From Solirubrobacteraceae bacterium (GTDB lineage Bacteria; Actinomycetota; Thermoleophilia; Solirubrobacterales; Solirubrobacteraceae): a DNA stretch of 41,036 nt. Positions 16,251-23,837 of this stretch are shown here, piece after piece. Under the pieces are notes generated by a model that ran no database searches, had not been told where the DNA came from, and saw only the letters and a list, made by a program, of their open reading frames with translations. The DNA lies in assembly GCA_017882375.1 (NCBI GenBank), contig JADGPP010000026.1, positions 1 to 41,036 on the forward strand, written 5' to 3'. Both the position numbers and the translations under genes were made by a program. Positions within the stretch are counted from its first letter, which is position 1, and each line of letters opens with the position of its first letter.

Positions 16251-16976
16251 CTACTCAGCGCTCCGATTCGCGTCGGCCCTAGCTTCGAGTTTAGCTTTCT
16301 TTGCGTCCTCCCAAGTCTGGACGTAGCCAAATAGCTCCCCAGTCGCTCGCATCATTGCACCCAGTAGTTCTTCAAGCGCCGACAACGGAATCTGCTCAGG
16401 GCGGATAGGGATGCCGCCGAATACCTTCAAGATCGACTCGTCGTCAGAATTATCGGGTGTCACCTGGACAGCCGCGCTGATATGGGCTGGCGAAAAATGA
16501 ATCCAACCCGATGTCGCTTTGTAGACGTCATCAATCCAAGGATGTATCTCTTCTGCGTGTTCGATCAGGCGTCTATCTGACAAGTTCTTCCCGTCGGCGT
16601 CCTTGAGCCCACGAAACTCGCCGCCCCCGATGAGGTACAACGCAACGTCGTCGACTTTTGGTGCTTTGGCTAGATACGAGACACGCACCAGGCTGTCGAT
16701 CTGTAGACGCACGAGAGGTGCCATGACAGCGGGGTTCCAGGAGTCGAACGCGCTAATGAAACCATCGGCCAAGCCGTAGGAACGGGCCATCACCGCAATA
16801 AAGAACAAATCTGTCTCGTAAAGCTCCTCTCCAAGGAACCGCCTGGAGAGATCAAGATGATGAGCTCTCATCGCGTCGAGACGGATTCGGTCTTTGGCGA
16901 GCTCAGTTTGATGCGAATCGGCTGGAGACCCGCTTGGGATAGGGCGGGGCTCTCGAGGAGGACGTGGTTGATCCAT
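16251..16976 (-). CDS. Hypothetical helical protein, possibly HEPN-like
   Basis: The 241-aa protein (start at the second ATG, 16976) is mostly helical: DRIRLDAMRAHHLDLSRRFL, TDLFFIAVMARSYGLADGFI, APLVRLQIDSLVRVSYLA, then YKATSGWIHFSPAHISAAV and a long C-terminal helix. The pattern of a helical bundle with a conserved SGWIHFSPAH segment recalls DUF5677-type proteins whose folds resemble HEPN domains; I cannot verify this. The start region is Pro-rich. It lies immediately before a transposon scar zone. Confidence 0.6.
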   Translation of the reverse strand: MDQPRPPREPRPIPSGSPADSHQTELAKDRIRLDAMRAHHLDLSRRFLGEELYETDLFFIAVMARSYGLADGFISAFDSWNPAVMAPLVRLQIDSLVRVSYLAKAPKVDDVALYLIGGGEFRGLKDADGKNLSDRRLIEHAEEIHPWIDDVYKATSGWIHFSPAHISAAVQVTPDNSDDESILKVFGGIPIRPEQIPLSALEELLGAMMRATGELFGYVQTWEDAKKAKLEARADANRSAE

Positions 16977-17067
16977 CGGGACCCCGAGCATATTGGCCGG
17001 CCCCCGTTTCTCGGTCCACCGTGTGTGAGAGTTGGTGGATTAGAAGTGAAGGGAGAGTAGCTGGTGG

Positions 17068-17126
17068 TGCGGTCGGGTCGGGCGGAGCGGAGGCCGTAGG
17101 CCGTAGCGGAGCACGACCCGACCGCA
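17068..17126. repeat. 13-bp inverted repeat beside the IS3-type fragment
   Basis: TGCGGTCGGGTCG (17068-17080) is perfectly complementary to CGACCCGACCGCA (17114-17126), with a 33-nt loop. It follows the end of the IS3-type transposase tail, so it may be that element's terminator or part of its end. Confidence 0.55.
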
Positions 17127-17145
17127 GCGTCCCGTCGCCGGGTGG

Positions 17146-17262
17146 TCATGCCGCCTTGCGCTCGATGACGTTGGCGGCGGCGGCGCACTCGGCGGCGAAC
17201 ACGGCGGGGGCGCGCATCCCGAGCGATGAGTGCGGCCGGTGGTGGTTGTAGCTTGCTTGCCC
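17146..17262 (-). pseudogene. C-terminal tail of an IS3/IS481-type transposase
   Basis: The frame reads YNHHRPHSSLGMRAPAVFAA and then ECAAAANVIERKAA before TGA. NHHRPHSSLG is the conserved end of the DDE integrase core in IS3-family OrfB proteins. No catalytic part remains; upstream of ~17262 the frame loses similarity. This is a deletion scar. Confidence 0.75.
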
Positions 17263-17598
17263 AGGGCCTGGTCGGTGGCCCTCACGTCGCCCGTTTGCAC
17301 GGGTACGATGGCGAAGTCATCCCGCCAAGGACGGACTTCGGCGGCGGCGAGACGTAGGGCTTCGGCTCGCGCCTCGCCGCCGCTTCTCTGCGGTAAGCGA
17401 GAGGTCAGCCCAGCGGCACCACCACCGCGTCTGAGGCCGAGCCGTCCGGGAGCGCCCGCGTTTCGCCGCACACGGCGTCGGCAGGAAGAACCGGGACGCG
17501 CGGATCGGAAGGCTTCCAAAGCGCTTCCATCCGACATCCACCGCAAGCGTTGACGCGCACGCTGCTGGAGCGAATCCCGCTTGGTGGCAGGGATTCCG
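17263..17598. other. Unidentified segment between two transposase fragments
   Basis: Frames here on the minus strand carry no recognised motif; the open frames are low-complexity Arg/Ala/Pro translations of high-GC DNA. It is probably degraded transposon or insertion DNA. The neighbouring fragments belong to different IS families. Confidence 0.35.
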
Positions 17599-18423
17599 TC
17601 GATGGACCGGCGTGCGCGGGCCGAGCACCGCGTTCACAGCGGCCCGCAGCGCCTTGGAGCCGTCGATCACGACCAGCACGCCCTGCTCGACGTCAAGGCC
17701 ACGGGAGACGAGATCAGACAGCAGCGAGGTCGCGACCGTCTTGTTCTCGGTGGAGCCCTCCCACAAGCCGAGCGGGACCTTCACTCCCTCGGTGGTGATG
17801 CCCAGCGCGACGACGTTGGTGTGGTCCTTCAAGACGATCCCGTCGAGCATCAGCACCGCCAGGCGCACGTCCTCAAGACGCCGGCTCATCAGCGCCCCGA
17901 GCGTCTCGGCGGTGCGCGCCACGAACGCGCGCGAGACAGCCGACTTCGACGTCGCACGTGCCCCGGCCTCGACCGACTCTCCGACCGGCTCCTGGGTGCG
18001 CTGAAACCGGCGGGTGGAGACGCCCGCGAGCATCCGCTCCAGCACCACCGCGCTCAACGCGTCGCGGCTGGAGAAGCGCTCGTAGGTCTGCAGAGGCACC
18101 TCGCCGCCCTCGTCCTTGGCGCGCATCCGCGGCCGAGCGACCACCACCCGCCGTGAGCCGAGCGTCACCTCACCGTCGTCTGAGCCGTGACGGTAGGCGG
18201 CTCGCTCGGGATCGTGCTTGCCGCACGGCCCACACACCTCGTCGACCTCCTCGGCCATCAGCTCGTGCAGGACACCGAGCCCGACACCGACCGAGAGGGC
18301 GAGCAGCCCCTCCCTCGCCGCCCCAACCAGCTCTCCGAGCGCGACCTGCACCCGCTCTGGCAGCGCCGGCGTCTCGCTCGGCGTCTGCTCAGACGCGACC
18401 TCTCCAGCATGTACGTTCTTCAT
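17599..18423 (-). pseudogene. IS256-family transposase, 3' truncated
   Basis: The gene starts at an ATG at 18423 with an AGGAG site at good spacing and reads as an IS256/mutator-type transposase for ~275 codons: CGPCGKHDPERAAYRHGSDD, then VTLGSRRVVVARPRMR, TSKSAVSRAFVARTAETLG, LMLDGIVLKDHTNVVALGI and VLVVIDGSKALRAAVNAVLG. The first catalytic Asp (LMLDG) and second (VIDGSKAL) are present. After PVHR (17599) the homology stops, so the region with the last catalytic Glu and the C-terminus is lost; the frame runs on to 17317 in unrelated sequence. The element is immobile unless complemented. Confidence 0.85.
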
Positions 18424-19136
18424 GGCGGTTTCTCCTGTCTCGAATGGACTGACTTCGCACTCGCCACGGTCGCAACGCGACCGGACGAGGCGGGAGGACC
18501 GCCACTTCAAGTTCTACGCCAGGTGGGACAACCTCAGCGGCATGCGCGCTCCCTCAAATGCCCACCTCACCCACGGAAAGAGCAGAAGCGCCAGAAATGG
18601 CAGATAGCACGAGAGCGCTAGATGCAGCCGTGCGGAGTGACGTGAGCAGGCCGCAGTCACAGAGAAGGCGTAGTTGGTCGGTGCCGCGCGTAGTGCAAAG
18701 CAGTGTGCCTGTCGCGACAGCCACCATGGGCGTCGGTGAAAGCGACGGGTTTGAGGAGATCAGCTTCGTGCAGGTTACGTCCTCTCCCTGGCATCCCATC
18801 ACCCCCAGGGCGTCCGGCATGTGCGCCCACCCCATCCGGTGCAACGGGCGAAGTTGGCGTTCCATATACATTGTTCGGAGTGCGTTCACCAGCTCGGCGG
18901 AGAACTTGGTGAGCGTAACTGTCCGTATGAGCTAAGCGACCTCGTGATGGTTGAGGATGTACGACGTCTGTGCCCGCAGTCGCGTTGATGAGCCGTGGTG
19001 GCCTGGTGTCATCTCAATCTGTCTGCCGTGATGTAACGCGAAGCGCGAAGCAAGCCCAGGCTATCGTCGATTGGATCGTAGTTTAGCCAGGCATCCTGGG
19101 AACATATAGTGCCGCTTCTCGGGTAGTGTTCGTATC
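18424..19136. other. Gene-free stretch upstream of the 2TM protein gene
   Basis: About 700 bases with no supportable gene. The first ~100 bp are the upstream part of the IS256-type element. Plus- and minus-strand frames (for example 18558-18935) have no family features. A TATAGT box at 19105-19110 about 27 nt before the next gene is a candidate -10 element for it. Confidence 0.4.
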
Positions 19137-20075
19137 TTGGGATCCCGGCGCCCCAGCTCGGACGAGGCAAGCTCCTGGACGACCCGGCTCCTAACACGGT
19201 GGGTCGTCTTTGTACGAGCGCGTAGCGCTGCCGTGCATCTTGCCATCGCGTTGATCGTCGTCGGAACTGCCAACGTCGTCATCGTTAGCTTGCTGCGAAG
19301 CAAGCCGACGCTCGGTGCCGAGTTCGGGATCGAGGCGGCAATCGTGGCTATCGCTGTTGCGCTCCCGGTGGGCCTGACCGTTGGGGCGCTCTGGCCACAG
19401 CTGAGGCTCATCTTCGCGATAGTCGAGGACGGGCCACGTTCCGGGACCCGAGTGCTTCTTGGCTTCGTGCGAGAGGAGCTGAGAGAACTTGAGGAGCGGG
19501 TCGCCGACATCCGATCAGGGGGCCTGGACCTTGAGCGCGGAGTTGTTAGCGCCTGGGTGAGAGCACGGTGCTTTGCCGTGGGGTCTGGCAGCTATCGCGC
19601 GACGGACGTCTTGGTTCCGAGTAGATTCCTCGACACCTACAGCGAGTACCTAGACGCACATGCGCTATACATCCATGCACGCCCCGGAATACGCAGCGTG
19701 CGTGTCAACGTGGCCGCGCGGGTGGATCTCGAGCGTGACACCGTCGAACGGCCAGATACCTGGGCGAAGTATCAAGACTGGCACACCAAACACGGCGTTA
19801 CGCTGCTGCATTGCGACGAAGCCGTCGCACGCGACACAGCTCAACAGGAGGGGCTTGGTTCGACTGTTGATGTCGCGTTCTGGGAAGGCGAGCTCGCGCT
19901 TCTCGTCGAGTATCACTCGGACGGAAAGACGAATCTGCGCATAGCACTTGTCGGCGAGCCCTGGTATAGGCGCTGCCAAAGGTACCTGCAGCGCATCGAG
20001 GACAAGGGACAGCCATTTGCATCTCTCGGCCAAGGCCACGAATACGAGGACGATGCGACGGCATCGCGTGACTAG
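19137..20075 (+). CDS. Hypothetical two-helix membrane protein at the head of the defence cluster
   Basis: The 312-aa product starts at a TTG (19137), a weakly supported choice. Two membrane helices near the N-terminus (AVHLAIALIVVGTANVVIVSLL and AAIVAIAVALPVGLTVGALW, each slightly trimmed in practice) are followed by a Glu/Arg-rich helix and a ~200-residue cytosolic alpha/beta domain: RARCFAVGSGSYRATDVLVP, RPGIRSVRVNVAARVDLER, VDVAFWEGELALLVEYHSDG and NLRIALVGEPWYRRCQRYLQ. No nuclease or NTPase motif is evident. The 2TM-plus-sensor layout resembles effectors in defence islands and it lies just before the SLATT/CD-NTase pair, but it is separated by ~190 nt, so membership in that system is uncertain. 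Confidence 0.65.
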   Translation: MGSRRPSSDEASSWTTRLLTRWVVFVRARSAAVHLAIALIVVGTANVVIVSLLRSKPTLGAEFGIEAAIVAIAVALPVGLTVGALWPQLRLIFAIVEDGPRSGTRVLLGFVREELRELEERVADIRSGGLDLERGVVSAWVRARCFAVGSGSYRATDVLVPSRFLDTYSEYLDAHALYIHARPGIRSVRVNVAARVDLERDTVERPDTWAKYQDWHTKHGVTLLHCDEAVARDTAQQEGLGSTVDVAFWEGELALLVEYHSDGKTNLRIALVGEPWYRRCQRYLQRIEDKGQPFASLGQGHEYEDDATASRD

Positions 20076-20174
20076 CGGTTTGCGGGAGATCGCGATACTC
20101 AAGCACGACGCCGGTTGATATCCGTGCGCCGAAGACATATCTCTTCAAGCGCGCGAGCGCGGCTAAGACGTCAT

Positions 20175-20195
20175 CCAACGCCGCTTGTGCGACGT
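20175..20195 (+). repeat. Intergenic repeat family 1, copy 4
   Basis: CCAACGCCGCTTGTGCGACG followed by T, 100 nt after the 2TM gene. Flanking arms AAGACG (20165-20170) and CGTCTT (20228-20233) could close a ~69-nt imperfect hairpin around it. Confidence 0.6.
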
Positions 20196-20269
20196 AGGCA
20201 CCCCTCGCTTGATTGCGCCGGGCGACGGCGTCTTGTACGATGAAGATTGTTATTCGGAGGACATCCAAT

Positions 20270-20335
20270 ATGATGAATAACGCTTCGCGACATCGATTGT
20301 CCGGCTGCGGGCCACGCGAGGACGCGGCATTATGA
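20270..20335 (+). CDS. 21-codon leader peptide coupled to the SLATT gene
   Basis: An ATG ATG start at 20270 lies 9 nt after CGGAGG, a well-placed ribosome-binding site. The peptide is MMNNASRHRLSGCGPREDAA plus a final Leu. Its TGA overlaps the ATG of the SLATT gene (ATGA). This is a good candidate for a translated leader controlling the effector gene, too short to be found by usual gene calling. No stretch of rare or repeated codons that would suggest attenuation is obvious. Confidence 0.5.
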   Translation: MMNNASRHRLSGCGPREDAAL

Positions 20336-20850
20336 CAGATATAGCCAAGATCGGCGAAGAGCTTTCGCGAATCGCGGAGGCCGCAGGCTATGCGTCTCAG
20401 TCTCAGTTTGAGCAGGCCAAGTTCTGGCGCGGAGTGAATCTCGCGCTAGGCGTGCCCGCAGCCGGCCTCGCGGCGGTCGCCGGCGCTACAGCTCTAGCAA
20501 GCACAAGCGGGCGCATCGCTGCCGGTATTATTGCCCTTGCGGCGGCGGGACTTGGCGGCGTTGTAACGACGCTCAATGCCGCGCAGCGTACCGAGCAAGC
20601 GCAGGCAGCCGGAAACCTGTACCTGTCTTTGCAGTCGGACGCCCGGATCGCTAGAGAGGTCGATCTTGGCGGCCAGGATCCCGGGGAGGCACGCGAAGCA
20701 CTTGCAGAACTGCGCGTCCGTCAAGATGAGATCAACCAGCAGGCAGCGTTGCCCTCATTCTATGCGTACTGGCGCGCCAAGACAAGCATCGCTAAAGGTC
20801 GCCAGACCTACGATGTCGATGCTGAGGACCGTAGCAAGGGAGGTGTGTGA
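20332..20850 (+). CDS. SLATT-domain 2TM effector protein
   Basis: The 172-aa protein has the SLATT architecture: an N-terminal amphipathic helix (IGEELSRIAEAAGYASQSQF), two adjacent membrane helices (LALGVPAAGLAAVAGATALA, ~37-56, and IAAGIIALAAAGLGGVVTTL, ~62-81), then the characteristic NAAQRTEQAQAAGNLYLSLQ helix and a long cytosolic helix ending near the C-terminus. SLATT proteins are predicted pore-forming effectors that are linked to nucleotide second-messenger synthases and trigger membrane damage on infection. The next gene, a CD-NTase, overlaps by one base (TGATG), so both are made from one mRNA. A leader ORF is coupled to its start. Confidence 0.82.
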   Translation: MTDIAKIGEELSRIAEAAGYASQSQFEQAKFWRGVNLALGVPAAGLAAVAGATALASTSGRIAAGIIALAAAGLGGVVTTLNAAQRTEQAQAAGNLYLSLQSDARIAREVDLGGQDPGEAREALAELRVRQDEINQQAALPSFYAYWRAKTSIAKGRQTYDVDAEDRSKGGV

Positions 20851-21716
20851 TGGGGCGCTCTGTGCCCGACGGCTTCGACGTATTTGTTGGATGGCTTATC
20901 CCAACAGAAGCCCAACGGACTGCTGGCGTCAGTCATAGGGCGACGGTCAAGGGCGCCTTGGAAGCCAGGCTTTCCGTTCGAAACTTCTTCGAGACTGGTT
21001 CGTTTACCCACGGCACCGGCGTTCGAGGCTACAGCGATATAGACGCGCTGGTCAGCCTTGCCGAGAAGCCTGCGTCCTCGTACACCGCACTCGAATGGGT
21101 AAAGACGGCATTGGTCGCGAGGTTCCCCGCCACGTCCGTCAAGATCCGAAGGCCCGCTGTGGTCGTCGAGTTTGGGGGCGGTTACGAGACCTGGGAGGTG
21201 ATCCCCGGATTCCTCACCGCGCGAGGGACAAGCTCTCAATACGTCTACGACATACCAGGCGCGAGCAGCGGCACTTGGATCGACACCGCGCCGAAAGAGC
21301 ACCTAGCCTACGTTAATGAATGTAACGCAAAGCCAAACAAGGGGAATGCGAAGCGGCTCGCCCGCCTCATCAAGGCGTGGAAGTACTACTGCAATGTTCC
21401 GATCTCGTCTTTCTACCTCGAGATGCGTGCCGCCCAACATATGACTACCCAGACCTCGTATATCGACGTATGGGATGTTTGTTTGCTTCTCGAGAAGCTG
21501 AACGCTCACCAACTCGCCGGCATGAACGACCCGACGGGAGCCTCAGGACGAATCAATGCGTGCTCTAGCGACAGCACGCGCGCCGACGCGCTTTCCAAGC
21601 TTGCTACTGGTGCAACCCGGGCTCGGAAGGCGCTCGACGCATACAAAGCCGATGACCCAGACACGGCGTTTCGCTACCTCGACCTCTTGTTTGGAGGCCG
21701 GTTTCCGGCGCGTTGA
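20850..21716 (+). CDS. SMODS-family nucleotidyltransferase (CD-NTase of a CBASS-like system)
   Basis: The 288-aa protein starts at the ATG at 20850 behind AGGGAGGTG; the GTG at 20847 is a possible alternative. The polymerase-beta-like core is clear: FFETGSFTHGTGVRGYSDID (GS at 50-51, metal-binding D63 and D65), then AVVVEFGGGYETWEVIPGF, whose Glu in WEVIP (116) lies where the third acidic ligand is expected. An OAS1-C-like helical domain follows (AKRLARLIKAWKYYCNVPIS, then SFYLEMRAAQHM). Family knowledge: such enzymes make cyclic di- or oligonucleotides after phage sensing. With the SLATT effector it makes a minimal two-gene (type I-like) CBASS; Cap2/Cap3 or HORMA/TRIP13 genes are absent. Confidence 0.88.
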   Translation: MGRSVPDGFDVFVGWLIPTEAQRTAGVSHRATVKGALEARLSVRNFFETGSFTHGTGVRGYSDIDALVSLAEKPASSYTALEWVKTALVARFPATSVKIRRPAVVVEFGGGYETWEVIPGFLTARGTSSQYVYDIPGASSGTWIDTAPKEHLAYVNECNAKPNKGNAKRLARLIKAWKYYCNVPISSFYLEMRAAQHMTTQTSYIDVWDVCLLLEKLNAHQLAGMNDPTGASGRINACSSDSTRADALSKLATGATRARKALDAYKADDPDTAFRYLDLLFGGRFPAR

Positions 21717-21811
21717 TACGTGCCGGGCGTTCGGGTAGTCGCGGGTCGGCTCATGACACCAGATCGTCGGCAGCGACCCGGAGGGTCGCGCTATGAGCGC
21801 GGAATCCGTGG
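21717..21811. other. Short spacer between convergent genes
   Basis: No gene, repeat or clear hairpin is seen between the CD-NTase stop and the end of the frameshifted HNH-like gene. Confidence 0.4.
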
Positions 21812-22382
21812 TCAGCTTGGCCCTAGGAGGCTGGGGCGCGGTCGTGGCGACGACGCTTTCCATACGCGAATTCCGGCCGAATTCTGTGATGTCGCAGTAA
21901 GCAACGCAGGCGCGTCTGGGCGCTCCCCCATGGTAAGAGCGTAGGCGAAAGGGGGGTGGGCCAATTCGGTTACGGCGTAAGTAGCGCCGACATCGCGTGT
22001 CACTGCAGCACTGCCGATAAATCGCGCTATCGGCCCGAGGAAAAAGTTGAGATACAAAGTCATGCCAGCCGGAAGGACAGTCAGGTTAGGGCCGCGTGCA
22101 TACGCGGCGAGCTCCGATATCCACCCACCGCCGCATCTCCGGCACATAGAGCCTCCCGGCTCGACTGTTGCAAGTGCGACACAAAGTCTTAACTCCTGCT
22201 CCTTGCTGGAGGATCGTACCGCGCGTCCCGTATTGGCCTGTGGCCTTATCGCGCCCAAGCCAGGCGTCTATCCCGAGCATCCTTGCGCGTTCACGATTGC
22301 CTGTGGACTTGGGCGGCACGTGCTCGAAGCTCATCTCTTCTGTCGTGCCGCATAGACGACAGCGCTCGGCTTCTGATGTCAT
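21812..22382 (-). pseudogene. HNH-like zinc-knuckle protein, frameshifted
   Basis: The N-terminal ~80 codons (22382 down to ~22140) read MTSEAERCRLCGTTEEMSFE, HVPPKS, then VKTLCRTCNSRAGRLYVPEM: CxxC, EHVPP and a second CxxC, the pattern of HNH-type zinc proteins. The frame then stops at 22086. A second frame continues from the same place (ISELAAYARGPNLTVLPAGM, then TLYLNFFLGPIARFIGSAAV and HPPFAYALTMGERPDAP) to a stop at 21812, which is how the family usually continues. A single-base indel near 22123-22140 explains both. The ATG overlaps the TGA of the HEPN-type gene. A sequencing error or programmed frameshift would restore one protein of ~190 aa. Confidence 0.65.
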
Positions 22383-23230
22383 CGCGGCGTTCCCGTTTGG
22401 GAGTCACCGGCGGTATCCGCGGCGGCTTCGCGTTGCTCACGGGCTTCGCGCAGACGAGTCCACGATGCGCCCGGTGCGTCTGGAAGCTTCGGCATCGCCA
22501 TCACGTGATCCCCAGCTTGTCTGAACAGCTTGCGCTCAGGTGGGTCATCCCACGATGGCAGCTTCGTGTGGCGCTTAGCGTACTCGCGAATGACGGATCG
22601 GCCACGCCATATGACGGTGCCTGCCACCTCAATGCTCTCAAAGCCATATGCGCGAGGCATCAACAGATCGGCGCTTCCTCCAACCATGACGATGTACTCA
22701 GCCACCTTCGGCATCGAGAAGAGCTGCTCGAAGTCTGTGCTCGGCTGACCGTGAACTGCGGTCACGCCAAAGCCGGGCTTCGGATGAACGAGGCGGTCAC
22801 GCAGCTTGAAAAGCTCAACAATCACCGGATACGGCTCGCGATCGGCGAAGAACAGCGACGAACCGTATGCCTTGTGCGTGCCCTTGAGGAACTTCCGATG
22901 CGTCGGCTCCCGATCCCACTCAGCGAGGACGCCGTGAACGCTCAGGAACTCGTTGACGTAGGACTCAGCCGCTAGCGCAGCAAACAGAACCGCGGTTCGC
23001 GCTGCCCGGATGCGGGCGCGGCGGGCGGCAGCGCGCATGTCGGCTTCGACCTTCTTGGGATCTGGCGGAGGAAACCGCCGCCAATGGGCGTACAGATGCG
23101 CCGGGTCGCCGGCGTCGTGGAGGCCGTCGAGCGCTTGGAGCAGATACTCGCCTGAAAGACCAACGCCTCGCTCCGGCCGTTCGACGCCCGCGATCTCCTC
23201 CTCCAGCCGCTCAGAGTCTCGATTCGCCAT
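22379..23230 (-). CDS. HEPN-type protein with Rx4H motif, putative ribonuclease
   Basis: The 283-aa protein has a helix-rich centre: AVLFAALAAESYVNEFLSV (~81-98), then YPVIVELFKLRDRLVHPKPG, containing R144-x4-H149. An ES..N..L helix followed by R-x4-6-H is the signature of HEPN domains, many of which are RNases in toxin and abortive-infection systems. The C-terminal ~60 residues are charged and probably disordered. It overlaps the HNH-like gene by four bases (ATGA), so the two were one operon; that downstream partner is broken here. The HEPN assignment is by motif and fold pattern and has not been verified. Confidence 0.65.
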   Translation of the reverse strand: MANRDSERLEEEIAGVERPERGVGLSGEYLLQALDGLHDAGDPAHLYAHWRRFPPPDPKKVEADMRAAARRARIRAARTAVLFAALAAESYVNEFLSVHGVLAEWDREPTHRKFLKGTHKAYGSSLFFADREPYPVIVELFKLRDRLVHPKPGFGVTAVHGQPSTDFEQLFSMPKVAEYIVMVGGSADLLMPRAYGFESIEVAGTVIWRGRSVIREYAKRHTKLPSWDDPPERKLFRQAGDHVMAMPKLPDAPGASWTRLREAREQREAAADTAGDSQTGTPR

Positions 23231-23376
23231 TGAACTAGCGTAGGCCCGGTATACGGCCGTCCCGAGGGCAGCGAAATCTCCTGTTACAGACTGCCGGGCG
23301 CGGAGCCCCTAGATTGACTCGGTTAGCAGGGCTTCGATGAGGCGAGGTACTCGATCGGCTCGCTCTCGGAACGCCG
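23231..23376. other. Spacer upstream of the HEPN-type gene
   Basis: No gene is seen. It should hold the promoter of the HEPN-type gene, but no clear -35/-10 pair stands out. Confidence 0.35.
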
Positions 23377-23404
23377 ACGGCCCGGCCCCTTTCGGGACCG
23401 GGCC
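23377..23404 (-). terminator. Hairpin beside the truncated tRNA-Ala copy
   Basis: CGGCCCGG (23377-23384) pairs with CCGGGCCG (23397-23404) with further C-G pairs inside and a TTTC loop. It lies 22 nt beyond the 3' end of the tRNA-Ala fragment on the same strand, as the native terminator of a tRNA-Ala gene would. This suggests the island inserted between tRNA-Ala and its terminator. Confidence 0.55.
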
Positions 23405-23425
23405 GGTTCGACCTTCGTCAAGATG

Positions 23426-23468
23426 GTGGAGCCAACCGGGATCGAACCGGTGACCTCCTGCTTGCAAA
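23426..23468 (-). repeat. Truncated tRNA-Ala(TGC) copy, probable attachment-site repeat
   Basis: These 43 bases are identical to 30012-30054, the 3' part of the intact tRNA-Ala(TGC) gene (anticodon loop through T-arm, acceptor and discriminator). At 23469 the copies diverge and no 5' half is present. Same orientation as the intact gene. It marks the far end of an island integrated at the tRNA 3' end. Confidence 0.88.
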
Positions 23469-23837
23469 ATAGCGACGCTCCGCCCAACGTCAGCGCTGAG
23501 ACGTACCGATTTGCAGGGGAGTTCGAGGCGCAGCCAATGCGCGACCTTCGCGCGGATGCCCGTGGATTATCGGCGATTACCCCGGTCTTGGGCACTTCTT
23601 GCGATGAGTGCCTGAAGCGACAGGCACGACGGTGGACGCTCAAGAACGACGAAGCCCCGGGGCGGATCGCGCCGAGATGCGAGAGCCTTACCTCGGCATA
23701 CGCGAGCCATGTAGACCGACTCAGCCGTGTCTTGACTGCGCTCAGGGACCCGCCCCAAGCGGCGTCCTCCCGCCAAGGCGCTTGGTGGTCGCGGTCGTCG
23801 ATCGGTCCGCGGTGGCCGGGCGGACACGCTCGCGAGA
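23469..23837. other. Island stretch without a supportable gene
   Basis: Long frames exist on both strands (for example plus 23423-24199), but they overlap the well-supported DUF5615 gene or are GC-driven and lack starts and motifs. Confidence 0.4.

Noticed and set aside
18558-18935. Plus-strand 125-codon frame upstream of the 2TM protein
   Set aside because: No ribosome-binding site, motif or coding pattern; the opposite strand has an equally long frame.
11991-20195. Integron attC reading of intergenic repeat family 1
   Set aside because: Copy 4 has ATCCAAC, fitting RYYYAAC, and some flanks could fold, but no GTTRRRY partner box is found at the other end and no integron integrase is present in the window. 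The repeat itself stands; the attC label does not.
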